From the IMG/VR virus record IMGVR_UViG_3300048921_000571, positions 1-46,978 of that record: 46,978 bases of DNA. One strand, 5' to 3'. Below, one piece after another: positions 1-7,106 of the stretch. How positions within the stretch are numbered: position 1 is the stretch's first letter; each line of letters starts with the position of its first letter. The notes under the pieces were generated by a model, which saw nothing but the letters and a program-made list of their open reading frames with translations, was not told the origin of the DNA and did no database searches. A program made the position numbers and the translations under genes. Origin of the DNA: a virus.

Positions 1-411
1 TCAGCGCCTGCGTGCGGCGTTGCGTGCGGCCGATACGTAATCGTAGGCGCCCAGCGTCCAGCGCCCGTTCTGCCAGACGTACTGCCAGCGCTCTGTGTCA
101 CCGGCCGGCAGGCGGCGGGTGATCGTACGCGACTCGCCGGCGACGCCCTGCGCAGGCAGGTCCGCGTCGATCACCGGTCCAGCGGCCGGATACGTGCGCG
201 ACACCGTGAACGCACCGCCGGAGAGCATCGCCGGGCGATCGGGCGAGACCTGCGCCAGCCACTTCTCGATGCCCTGCGCCGGACTCGACCCCGCCGCATG
301 GTTGGCCCGGGTGGTGACGACCGACTGCGTGCCGGCCCCCTCGTGTGCGGCCGCCGCACCAGCCAGCAGCAGCCACAGTGCGATGCCGACGACGCCCTTC
401 TTCCCTGTCAT
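1..411 (-). CDS. Small secreted protein, host flank
   Basis: A 136-residue protein with an N-terminal signal peptide: a short lysine-containing start followed by a Leu/Ala-rich core ending near AAAAHEG, so it is probably exported. The rest has no motif I recognise; the C-terminal part (RWQYVWQNGRWTLGAYDYV) looks like a small beta-rich domain. I chose the ATG at 411 because AAGGAG stands six bases upstream; the longer open frame above it lacks such a site. It lies on the chromosomal side of ssrA and runs away from it, so it belongs to the host, not to the prophage. Function unknown. Confidence 0.75.
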   Translation of the reverse strand: MTGKKGVVGIALWLLLAGAAAAHEGAGTQSVVTTRANHAAGSSPAQGIEKWLAQVSPDRPAMLSGGAFTVSRTYPAAGPVIDADLPAQGVAGESRTITRRLPAGDTERWQYVWQNGRWTLGAYDYVSAARNAARRR

Positions 412-509
412 GTGCTGCTCCTTGAATGGGCCGGCTGGCCCTGCCGGCATCCTCCCAGCATCAACGCAGCGCGTCCATCGGGATGCCCCTACCCCGCCTG
501 GCGGCCACC

Positions 510-944
510 TCAGCCACCAAACGCACCGGCCTCCCCATCCCAGCCCAACACCCCTCGCACCGGCACGGGAATGATCGTGATCCGCCATTGCACCGGCGAC
601 AGCCAGGCGATTTCCGAGAAGCTGGCCGCCAATCGGCCGGTCTCCTGCCACCACGCCATCAGCCGCGCCGGCGCATCCACCGCGTGCGGCTGGAACTGGA
701 ACGGCACCCCGTCTGCGTTCAGCTTCCGCAGCGCATCGAACAAGGCCGGGTTGTCGCTGCGCGGCCCGTGGTCATCGAATGGCACGGTCTGCCGCGTCAG
801 CCCCTGGGCCAGCACAATGCCGCCCGGAGCCAGGTGGGACACACTCAACGGGGCCGGCGCACGCAGCGCGCCGATGCGTACGTCGAAGGGAGGCCGGCGT
901 CCTGGCAGAAGCATGGGGGTCCAGTGGAGAGGGGCGGGCTGCAT
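510..944 (-). CDS. Hypothetical protein, host flank
   Basis: An open frame of 144 codons upstream of and in line with the small secreted protein gene. The product has no signal peptide, membrane segment or motif that I recognise. No clear Shine-Dalgarno is seen before the ATG at 944 or before the next ATG at 914, so the start is uncertain. The protein-like composition (for example ALFDALRKLNADGVPFQFQP) makes it more likely real than the opposite-strand frames. It is host DNA beside ssrA. Confidence 0.5.
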   Translation of the reverse strand: MQPAPLHWTPMLLPGRRPPFDVRIGALRAPAPLSVSHLAPGGIVLAQGLTRQTVPFDDHGPRSDNPALFDALRKLNADGVPFQFQPHAVDAPARLMAWWQETGRLAASFSEIAWLSPVQWRITIIPVPVRGVLGWDGEAGAFGG

Positions 945-1020
945 GGTAGAGGAGAACGGCCCAACGTGACTGTTCAGCCAAATAGGCGTAGCATTCGCGT
1001 TGTCAGGTGAACCTCAGGCT

Positions 1021-1049
1021 TTGTCTTCGGACAGGGTCGGAGGTTTAAA
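1021..1049 (+). promoter_or_regulatory. Probable ssrA promoter
   Basis: TTGTCT (-35) and TTTAAA (-10) are separated by 17 bases, ending about 25 bases before the mature 5' end of the tmRNA. This fits a sigma70-type promoter giving a short 5' precursor that RNase P would trim. Inference from sequence only. Confidence 0.5.
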
Positions 1050-1073
1050 AGCCTTACCGTTCTTGAAGAAACC

Positions 1074-1476
1074 GGGGGTGCATTGGTTTCGACGGGGGTT
1101 GTGAAGTTACTTGGTGCATGCCGAGGGGGCAGCTTTCCTCGTTAATCCAGCAGCAAACTTTTAGTTGCCAACGACGACAACTACGGTTCGAACGACTTCG
1201 CAATCGCTGCCTAAAAACAGCTTTAGCGTTTAGTTCTACAGCCGCCTAAGGCGAACCCCCGAACCTACTTGTGCCCGTGCTCGTAGGTGTAGGGTCATTA
1301 TCACGGAACCGGTTGTGATGGCTGCCTGTCAGTCACGACTTAACTAAAGCAGGCTGGTCCTGGGGTGCGCTTTGCACACCGTGCTGCCACAGGATGAGAT
1401 CCAACGGTGAGCTAAGCATGTAGTACCGGGGATGGAGTGCCTTCGGACGGCGGTTCAATTCCGCCCACCTCCACCA
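1074..1476 (+). ncRNA. ssrA: tmRNA (SsrA)
   Basis: The 5' end GGGGGTG pairs with CACCTCC near the 3' end (one G-U), followed by A and CCA, giving a tRNA-like acceptor stem. The T-arm sequence GGTTCAATTCC is present close to the 3' end. The tag reading frame runs from the resume codon GCC at 1167 to TAA at 1212-1214 and encodes ANDDNYGSNDFAIAA, a typical proteobacterial tmRNA tag ending in AA. tmRNA rescues stalled ribosomes and marks the nascent peptide for proteolysis. Its 3' end is a frequent integrase target, and the integrase gene follows 160 bases downstream. Confidence 0.95.
1441..1476 (+). other. Probable attL core inside ssrA 3' end
   Basis: The tmRNA 3' end is intact and is directly followed by prophage-type sequence and an integrase gene. 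This is the usual arrangement when a phage integrates into the T-arm/acceptor part of ssrA and rebuilds it. The exact core cannot be set because the matching attR lies beyond the right end of the window. Confidence 0.5.
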
Positions 1477-1501
1477 TTAGACGGTCCCACAAGGACCACA
1501 G

Positions 1502-1543
1502 AAAGCCGGAACCTCCCGTCAAACAAGGGGTTCCGGCTTTTTT
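1502..1543 (+). terminator. Intrinsic terminator downstream of ssrA
   Basis: AAAGCCGGAACC at 1502-1513 pairs with GGTTCCGGCTTT at 1529-1540, followed by a run of T. It would end the ssrA transcript. If the crossover is in ssrA, this terminator comes from the phage and replaces the host one. Confidence 0.85.
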
Positions 1544-1590
1544 GTTGTCCGGGGTTGTCCGGCCTGTTCCGTTGCAGCCCATGAGACGCT

Positions 1591-1637
1591 GGGGGTATAT
1601 CTAGGGGTACAAGCCCGCCCTGAAAACCTTGTACCCC
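1591..1637 (+). repeat. Integrase arm-type site candidates, left end
   Basis: GGGGGTATATCTAGGGGTAC at 1591-1610 matches 46922-46941 at 18 of 20 positions. Inside the same stretch GGGGTACAAG (1604-1613) and CTTGTACCCC (1628-1637) form a perfect 10-base inverted repeat with a 14-base spacer, ending at the integrase start codon. Repeats of this kind at both prophage ends are expected for arm-type binding sites of the integrase N-terminal domain. They may also let the integrase repress its own gene. Confidence 0.6.
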
Positions 1638-1638
1638 C

Positions 1639-2844
1639 ATGCCCCTGTCCGATGCCGCGATCCGTCGCGTAAAGGCCACCGAGAAGCAGCAGAAGCTGTC
1701 TGACGGTGGCGGCCTGTTCCTGTTGGTCCACCCGAATGGCTCCCGCTACTGGCGCTGGAAGTACCGCGTCAACGGCAAGGAGAAGCTGCTGGGCATGGGC
1801 ATCTATCCCGACGTCAGTCTGGCCAAGGCCAGAGAGGCAAGAGAGGACGCGCGTCGCCTGCTGGCCCGCGGCGTAGACCCGAGCGAACACCGCAAGGCCG
1901 CGACCGCCTCCCGTGCCGTAGCGGACGGCGAGAGCTTCGAGGTCATTACCCGGGAGTGGCTCGCTGGCCGCCCTTGGGTGCCGGCCTACGGCAAGAAGGT
2001 GATCGCCTGGTTCGAGAAGGACGTGTTCCCCTACATCGGCGCACGGCGCGCAGGGGACCTGAAGGCCTCGGACTTCCTGCAGGTCGCCCGGCGGATGGAG
2101 GCCAGGGCCGCTTTCGAATCAGCCCATCGGGTGATGCAGAACTGCGGACAGGTGATGCGGTACGCCGTGGCAACCGACCGTGCTGAGCGGAACCCTGTCG
2201 CTGACCTGCGCGGAGCGCTTGTGCCGGCTCCCGAGAAAAACCACGCCGCCATTGTGGACCCCGTCCAGCTGGGAGGGCTGCTGCGTGCCCTGCATGCCTA
2301 TCACGGCACACCCGTAGTCCAGGCGGCGCTAAAGCTGGCCCCGATGGTGTTCGTGCGGCCCGGCGAGCTTCGGCAGGCAGAATGGGCGGAGGTCGACCTA
2401 GACGCCGCAATCTGGAGCATTCCGGCCACGCGCATGAAGATGCGCCAAGCGCACATTGTTCCCCTCGCAAGGCAGGCGGTGGAGGTCCTCAGGCAGCTGC
2501 AGCCTGTGACCGGCCACGGCCAATACGTGTTCGCCGGCGGGCGCAGCGATAAACGGCCGATGTCGGAGGTCGCCGTGTTGGCGGCCCTGCGCGTCATGGG
2601 GTTCGACAAAGACACCGTCACCGGACATGGGTTCCGCGCCACCGCGCGCACCTTGTTGGATGAGGTACTTGGCGTCCGGCCGGACATCATCGAGCACCAG
2701 CTTGCACATGCAGTGAAGGATCCAAATGGGCGAGCGTACAACCGTACTTCGCACCTGCAAGAGAGGGTGCGGATGATGCAGATGTGGGCGGACTACCTGG
2801 ACAGGCTGCGGGACGGGAATTCGGTGCAGCTGCGGACCGACTGA
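1639..2844 (+). CDS. int: P4-type tyrosine integrase
   Basis: A 401-residue site-specific recombinase that inserts and excises the prophage at ssrA. The N-terminal arm-binding domain (about residues 1-90, with LSDGGGLFLLVHPNGSRYW) is typical of the P4/CP4-57 integrase family, which often uses tRNA and tmRNA targets. A core-binding domain spans about 95-190 and the catalytic domain about 200-375. Visible catalytic residues are Arg240 (VRPGELR), the HxxR pair His330/Arg333, His357 and the nucleophile Tyr367. Length is normal for the family. The ATG at 1639 has no Shine-Dalgarno and lies directly on the inverted repeat described above. The gene sits next to attL and points away from ssrA. Confidence 0.95.
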   Translation: MPLSDAAIRRVKATEKQQKLSDGGGLFLLVHPNGSRYWRWKYRVNGKEKLLGMGIYPDVSLAKAREAREDARRLLARGVDPSEHRKAATASRAVADGESFEVITREWLAGRPWVPAYGKKVIAWFEKDVFPYIGARRAGDLKASDFLQVARRMEARAAFESAHRVMQNCGQVMRYAVATDRAERNPVADLRGALVPAPEKNHAAIVDPVQLGGLLRALHAYHGTPVVQAALKLAPMVFVRPGELRQAEWAEVDLDAAIWSIPATRMKMRQAHIVPLARQAVEVLRQLQPVTGHGQYVFAGGRSDKRPMSEVAVLAALRVMGFDKDTVTGHGFRATARTLLDEVLGVRPDIIEHQLAHAVKDPNGRAYNRTSHLQERVRMMQMWADYLDRLRDGNSVQLRTD

Positions 2845-2885
2845 AAGCATCGACGGCCCGCGCGCCAAACCCGCAGCCACAAAAA

Positions 2886-3572
2886 TCACTTATATTTCTT
2901 ATTATTATCCTCCGCTTTTGCGGAAAGCTCGTCATGCAAGTGCGCATCGTGGAGTTCAAATATTTGAATTGGCAGCAGAGCTGATCGGGCCAAACAAAGC
3001 ATCAAAAACCCAAGCAGCATGGCCAAATTCACAGAGTGCAAAAGCAGCGGCGCCCCCAAGAAATACACGATCAAGTAACTTATGCAAAGAACTGCACAAA
3101 TCATCGCAAATGCCAAAGTTACTGCCTGTGACACAAGCAGGTAGCGAAGTCGAGAACCATAACTACGAAGATCCTCAAAACTCAAACTCTGAACAGCTCC
3201 GAGGCGTCCAGTAAAAAGCATCAGCGTGACCAAAAACCCGACAAGCAAACCACAGAACGCAAGCACCCCGCCGAAAATTGCACCGAGAGCGCCTTCCGAA
3301 AGCTCAACAACGGCAGGGGATGCCAAAGCACCCGGAATTGCTCCAAGCGCAAAGATAAGCACAGAGAAAAGGCGGTTTCGGACCTTTTCCCTGCGATCAG
3401 GACTACGAAAACGCCCCATCTCTCCGGCCACATCACCCCAGGTAGCCCATTCGGATGGAAGTTGTTCGGCTAGGAAATTAGCCAACTTCTTGAATAATGA
3501 CCGGCGCGTCTGCATTGAAGAACCCGCCATCGTTGATAAGTCGCCACCTATTTCGCGTAATCCGAAGCTCAT
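2886..3572 (-). CDS. Four-helix membrane protein, RexB-like candidate
   Basis: A 228-residue membrane protein. Residues 1-65 are hydrophilic and basic. Four hydrophobic segments follow, at about 68-88, 94-118, 140-168 and 172-197, and the tail is charged (IFELHDAHLHDE onward). By eye the order of features resembles lambda RexB: a GALGAIFGGV-like segment, a loop with a SYGSRLRYL-like element, two more helices, then an acidic end. RexB is an ion channel opened by RexA during phage exclusion. The ATG at 3572 has GGAG eight bases upstream, so it is preferred; the reading frame then overlaps the upstream gene by 95 bases, which implies coupled translation. The region is visibly richer in A/T than the rest of the window. 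RexB homology is an inference, not a proven match. Confidence 0.65.
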   Translation of the reverse strand: MSFGLREIGGDLSTMAGSSMQTRRSLFKKLANFLAEQLPSEWATWGDVAGEMGRFRSPDRREKVRNRLFSVLIFALGAIPGALASPAVVELSEGALGAIFGGVLAFCGLLVGFLVTLMLFTGRLGAVQSLSFEDLRSYGSRLRYLLVSQAVTLAFAMICAVLCISYLIVYFLGAPLLLHSVNLAMLLGFLMLCLARSALLPIQIFELHDAHLHDELSAKAEDNNKKYK

Positions 3573-4494
3573 CCAAATAGCTCCACAGTCCTTCGATCAA
3601 CTCGCTGTAATGCAACAATCCGGCATTATCCATAGTAACATAAACTTGTGAGCGCGCCTTATAGCTGCCGAGACCCGTCAACTTATTGCCGTCATTTAGC
3701 TCCAGCGTAATTTTATCGAGCGCAGAATCTTCCTCCATCGAGTCATCAACTGCAGCGACGACATCATCGGTATTCAGAACCTCATCATCAGATGACTCCC
3801 ATATTCCAGCGAATTTCTGCGCATTCCGAAATCGCCCCTTCGAACTCTTAAGTGGTGCGGCCCAGCCGTCGTCACCCGGATCAGCCCCTTCCACCATGCG
3901 CAAAAATACCTTCTTTACTCCCCGCCCGCGCATGATGGCGGTGCGCAAATCTGCAGACGTGACATCAAGAAGTTCAAGCGTCGGGTGTTTCCTTCGTGTG
4001 TCTCCGTACGTAAGAAAATAGCTGAAGAGGCGACTTAGCAATTTTTGAACGCCGCCGACACCCCCACTACCCATGACATTCTCTACAATGAGGGTCTCGC
4101 CGAGCGCGACGCATCGACAAATGGTCACAATTTCTCGGACCTTTCCCTGGGCATCCCGTACGGGCTCCGTAGTGATGTCTGGCTCAGCAGCATTAAAGTC
4201 CAGCTCCATCTGATCTGGCGCATGACCATTTGTGTAGCTGCCAACCTCAAAATAGAGACCCTTCTCGTCTCCGTGGGGGCGGCTCGCTATGCGCCTTATG
4301 AAGGCACAAGCAACTCCAGGCTCTAAACGTCCACCATCAGGCACGACTGGCCAGTGCCGCTTGGACCACGTCGGCGCGGCCTGCTGCAGGCGCGTCAGCA
4401 GTTTCTCAATTGGCTCCGGTTGAAAATCCTTGTGCCGGCCGGCCTTAAAGCGAATCTTCTTTGCGTAGACGGTCTTGGCGATCTTTTTAGGCAC
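3478..4494 (-). CDS. Cytosolic partner protein, RexA-like candidate
   Basis: A 338-residue soluble protein without signal peptide or membrane segment, with a very basic N-terminus (PKKIAKTVYAKKIRFKAGRH). The middle part (CVALGETLIVENVMG, then PTLELLDVTSADLRTAIMRG followed by KKVFLRM) recalls by eye the central pattern of lambda RexA, in which a GDT-like turn precedes an LMRGTTKDD-like segment and a KVE-type strand. An acidic stretch (SSDDEVLNTDDVVAAVDDSMEED) lies at about 235-258. Translation starts at GTG 4494 behind AAGGA. It forms a two-gene unit with the overlapping membrane protein gene. KwaB of Kiwa is another possible comparison. Both would act as a sensor that triggers a membrane effector upon infection. 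Confidence 0.6.
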   Translation of the reverse strand: MPKKIAKTVYAKKIRFKAGRHKDFQPEPIEKLLTRLQQAAPTWSKRHWPVVPDGGRLEPGVACAFIRRIASRPHGDEKGLYFEVGSYTNGHAPDQMELDFNAAEPDITTEPVRDAQGKVREIVTICRCVALGETLIVENVMGSGGVGGVQKLLSRLFSYFLTYGDTRRKHPTLELLDVTSADLRTAIMRGRGVKKVFLRMVEGADPGDDGWAAPLKSSKGRFRNAQKFAGIWESSDDEVLNTDDVVAAVDDSMEEDSALDKITLELNDGNKLTGLGSYKARSQVYVTMDNAGLLHYSELIEGLWSYLDELRITRNRWRLINDGGFFNADAPVIIQEVG

Positions 4495-4590
4495 TGCATC
4501 CTTCCCCTGTGGTATAGCTCCGTGGGCGGGAGTATGCCAGAACAGAGGCGAAGCTAAGCCTGGATGGATTCCCCGCCCTTATCCACGCCT

Positions 4591-4938
4591 TCATAGGGTC
4601 ACGTGGCGGGGGTCTCCCAGCGAGTCATGGAGATACCGGGTGGTGGTCGCCTCCTTCAACCGAGCGGCCTGTTGGACCTCCAGCTCCAGGCGCTCTTGGC
4701 GGCGCCTCAACGACGCACGCATGGATTCCTGCCGGTCGGCGGCCTCGCTGCTGCAGTCCCTCGTCCGCCAACCGCGGCCATCGGCCTCTAGCTGAACATC
4801 AATCCGGTCGAACCAGCCGCTACAGTCCACCCGCTGGATGATCTGGGCCCCCCACTGATGGTCGCAAACCACAACGTTGGGCCAACCAGGTGTTTCCTGC
4901 TTGGCGCCGATCCATTGGAAGCCATCAGGGAGGGGCAT
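4591..4938 (-). CDS. Hypothetical phage protein, paralogue 1
   Basis: A 115-residue protein that resembles the product of the gene at 5737-6057: both begin with LP-x-x-F-x-W, continue with a central QW-x7-QRVD block and a WF-x-x-(I/L)DVQ strand, and end in a charged helix. The function is unknown. I start it at the ATG at 4938, which lines up with the paralogue's start; an in-frame TTG lies further upstream. The C-terminal half is an Arg/Glu/Gln-rich helix. It is separated by 126 bases from the next gene upstream; that gap carries a promoter-like element shared with the paralogue. Confidence 0.6.
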   Translation of the reverse strand: MPLPDGFQWIGAKQETPGWPNVVVCDHQWGAQIIQRVDCSGWFDRIDVQLEADGRGWRTRDCSSEAADRQESMRASLRRRQERLELEVQQAARLKEATTTRYLHDSLGDPRHVTL

Positions 4939-4945
4939 GCTGGGA

Positions 4946-4978
4946 AGGATACGCCCAGCGGTCACAGGGACTGCGATC
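4946..4978 (-). promoter_or_regulatory. Shared upstream element, copy 1
   Basis: Read on the minus strand, GATCGCAG is followed 19 bases later by TATCCT, which stands seven bases before the ATG at 4938. The same pair with the same 19-base spacing precedes the paralogue (6066-6098). It could be a promoter with a -10 box TATCCT giving a nearly leaderless mRNA, or a relic of duplication. Confidence 0.35.
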
Positions 4979-5064
4979 GACAGGGCACCGCGGCTAAACT
5001 GCTCTGATACCTGTCGGTTCAGCCGCACCAAACACCACGCATTGCCCGGCGTACGCGTCCCCAG

Positions 5065-5679
5065 TTACACGGCGCCGAGGTCTGAGACGGTCGCCTTACC
5101 GTGGTTCAGCAAGGCCGCCAGGAGCCGGCCGCCCGCGACCTCTCGACGTGAGGCTCGATTGAGAAATTCCGCCTGCAGCCGCCCCGCCTCCAGGACGTCA
5201 GCAGGCTCGAAGCTGTCCGGTCGACCCCGCAGGGGTTCACCAGGCGAGGCTAGCCCACCGGCAAGTACCTGGACCACTGCGGCCGCGCCGCCAGCGTCCT
5301 TGGCGTAGGCCGTAGCCATCATCCGGCCATTCTTCGGCGACCAGCCACCCAGAACCAGCTCCGTGTGCAGGTCGCTTCGCGGCAGACCTGCCCTATCGGC
5401 GGCCTCCACGTAGGCTGGCCATACCTTGTCGATCACCAGGCCCAGCTCGGCCATGAGCTGCTCCATCGTGAAATCCGCACGGAAGCTGGCCTGCAGGCAC
5501 AGCTCGTAGATCCTCAAGAAGAACTGAGCCGAGCCCCTACAGGCCAGCACGAGGTTGTACTGGGGGATGAGCAGGAGCTTGGCGCCTTCGGACTGCTGCC
5601 CTGTGTGCGCGTCCTGCGCGAGGGTGTCGACGGCCACCAGTAGCTTGTCAGGGCGCAGCAAGACGTTGAGGATGCTCAT
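5065..5679 (-). CDS. Proteasome/HslV-like (Ntn-hydrolase fold) protein
   Basis: A 204-residue protein. Its first half (KLLVAVDTLAQD, then KLLLIPQYNLVLACRGSAQF) follows the pattern of proteasome-type Ntn-hydrolase subunits: a strand ending in A-x-D-T, a lysine strand, then a hydrophobic strand leading to G-x-x-x-x-F. The second half (TELVLGGWSPKNGRMMATAYAKD) fits the following beta strands. The usual N-terminal catalytic Thr is not visible; the chain begins MSILNVLLRPD, so it may be inactive or uncleaved. The gene lies in the phage block past J, between two paralogous genes. It could act on tail or host proteins, or serve only as a structural fold. Fold call from pattern only. Confidence 0.55.
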   Translation of the reverse strand: MSILNVLLRPDKLLVAVDTLAQDAHTGQQSEGAKLLLIPQYNLVLACRGSAQFFLRIYELCLQASFRADFTMEQLMAELGLVIDKVWPAYVEAADRAGLPRSDLHTELVLGGWSPKNGRMMATAYAKDAGGAAAVVQVLAGGLASPGEPLRGRPDSFEPADVLEAGRLQAEFLNRASRREVAGGRLLAALLNHGKATVSDLGAV

Positions 5680-5736
5680 GGGTATGGGGCAGGTCCAGGG
5701 CGAGACGCCACTATTACGGGCTGGCGCCTGCTCCGT

Positions 5737-6057
5737 CTAGGCCTTGGGATGGGGCGCGTGGAACTCCCCTAATTGCTTGACGGGAAACTTCGCGGTGGCG
5801 TACTTGGCCAGCACCTCGGTTCGCAGCCGGTCCTGGTGACGCTCAACCCACAGCTCGGCACCGATGATGCCGGTGTCGTAGCTTTCACAGAGCCTCTTCG
5901 GCCGGCGCTCCCGCTGCACATCCAGCTCGGCAAACCACGTCCCGTTATCCACCCGCTGGTGGAGCCTGACGACCCACTGCCCACGATGCCGGATCACGTC
6001 CGGGCGGCAGTCTGGGTTGGGGAGGGACATCGCCCATTCGAAGTCATGAGGAAGCAT
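5737..6057 (-). CDS. Hypothetical phage protein, paralogue 2
   Basis: A 106-residue protein that resembles the product of 4591-4938 over its first 50 residues (LPHDFEWAM, then QWVVRLHQRVDNGTWFAELD). I know no function. I chose the ATG at 6057 by alignment with the paralogue; no Shine-Dalgarno precedes it. The upstream gene ends 26 bases before, and the shared element lies across that junction. Confidence 0.6.
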   Translation of the reverse strand: MLPHDFEWAMSLPNPDCRPDVIRHRGQWVVRLHQRVDNGTWFAELDVQRERRPKRLCESYDTGIIGAELWVERHQDRLRTEVLAKYATAKFPVKQLGEFHAPHPKA

Positions 6058-6065
6058 GGGGGGGC

Positions 6066-6098
6066 AGGATAAGGATGAACGTCTCACGCCCTGCGATC
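6066..6098 (-). promoter_or_regulatory. Shared upstream element, copy 2
   Basis: Minus-strand GATCGCAG and TATCCT with 19 bases between them, nine bases before the ATG at 6057. It overlaps the last codons of the gene at 6084-6482. It matches the element before 4938 in both sequence and spacing. Confidence 0.35.
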
Positions 6099-6482
6099 CG
6101 GGAGCGGCGCCCCGGGCCTGGCCTGCGACCTACCCATCGGGAACTCGTGGCGCACCCGCTCGTTGTGGGTACGCCGCGAACACCTGCCAGGAAGAGCCCA
6201 CAACCCCTGTTCGTTCACATCGGCGTCCCAGTCTGCGCCGGCGAGGGTCTCGCCCAGCTCGTGCGGACGGCGCGACGCGCGGTAAATCGCATCCGCGACC
6301 GCCTCCATCTCGTGGACAAACCAGCGGTAGCCGTTGACACAGATCGCCACTGGCTGGTCATTTGGATGGGGATAGTGCGGCAGCACCTCCTGGAGCTGTG
6401 CGGCAGCCACAGCGACCGTCAGAGCCCGGAAGTCGGGCGAGGACGCCCAATGATCAAGTATGCGCACGGCGCCGGGGGTCAT
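6084..6482 (-). CDS. Hypothetical phage protein
   Basis: A 132-residue soluble protein beginning MTPGAVRILDHWASSPDF, with an Ala-rich helix (FRALTVAVAAAQLQEVL) and a strand-turn region (QPVAICVNGYRWFVHEMEAV). The C-terminus is basic and rich in Arg/Pro. AAGGAG stands six bases before the ATG at 6482, so this start is used rather than the GTG at 6497. It is the first of four leftward genes at the phage tail end. Function unknown. Confidence 0.65.
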   Translation of the reverse strand: MTPGAVRILDHWASSPDFRALTVAVAAAQLQEVLPHYPHPNDQPVAICVNGYRWFVHEMEAVADAIYRASRRPHELGETLAGADWDADVNEQGLWALPGRCSRRTHNERVRHEFPMGRSQARPGAPLPDRRA

Positions 6483-6579
6483 GTCGTTCTCCTTCACCAG
6501 CCGGGCACTCGATACTCACGCCCGCCGGGTAAAAGTTGCGCGAACGCCCCGTCGCTGAACGAGGAACGGGATCACAATT

Positions 6580-6651
6580 ATGTGCGGCCGATTCGTCCAG
6601 ACCCTAATCCGCGACGCTCCCGCGAGGCTGTTCCCCCCAACTCGTGGGTGA
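6580..6651 (+). pseudogene. N-terminal remnant of an SRAP (YedK/HMCES) gene
   Basis: ATG at 6580 opens a 23-codon frame starting MCGRFVQ, the invariant N-terminus of the SRAP family, whose Cys2 forms the covalent DNA-protein crosslink at abasic sites. After that the family sequence is lost and a TGA follows at 6649. GAGG lies upstream, as for a real start. No continuation of an SRAP domain is seen in any frame downstream, so this is a truncated remnant at the border of the cargo cassette. A chance MCGRFVQ is unlikely but not excluded. Confidence 0.55.
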
Positions 6652-6819
6652 CCTGCTGTCCATGCCTTGCGCCGACCCTGCGCGCATTTGTGATCCTTGA
6701 CCGAGGCACGGCCTGCAGCTCACCAGGCTCTCGTGGATCACGACAAGCGCCGGAGCAGAGAGCATCACCCTCACGCTCGCAGCGATACGGTTATGCGGGG
6801 CCCTAACGGAGCAAAGACA

Positions 6820-6984
6820 ATGAGCAAGCTTCCTCTCAACCCTACCGCCGATGTTGACGACCAGGACAAGGCACACACGCCCGACAAGCTTCGCAACGAC
6901 GATGCAAAGTGGAAGGACAAGGATATGCCGGAGCAAGACGAAACCGCCCGGCCTGACGATTATGAACGACCGCCAAAACCTTGA
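6820..6984 (+). CDS. Short disordered acidic/basic protein
   Basis: A 54-residue, highly charged protein (DDQDKAHTPDKLRNDDAKWK and so on) without hydrophobic core, probably disordered. GGAG stands upstream of the ATG at 6820. It heads the rightward cargo genes and precedes the YciE/YciF-type gene by 122 bases. Small hydrophilic proteins of this sort often accompany general-stress genes; that link is inference. Confidence 0.6.
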   Translation: MSKLPLNPTADVDDQDKAHTPDKLRNDDAKWKDKDMPEQDETARPDDYERPPKP

Positions 6985-7106
6985 AGACCTATGAAGGTAG
7001 CCGCCACCTCCGGGAGAGTGTCTATGCCACTTTCACAGAAATGGGCGTCACCCTAACGATCAACGGGGTAGGTTGAAACTCCGTACTTGGACAGGAGCTT
7101 TCTGAA

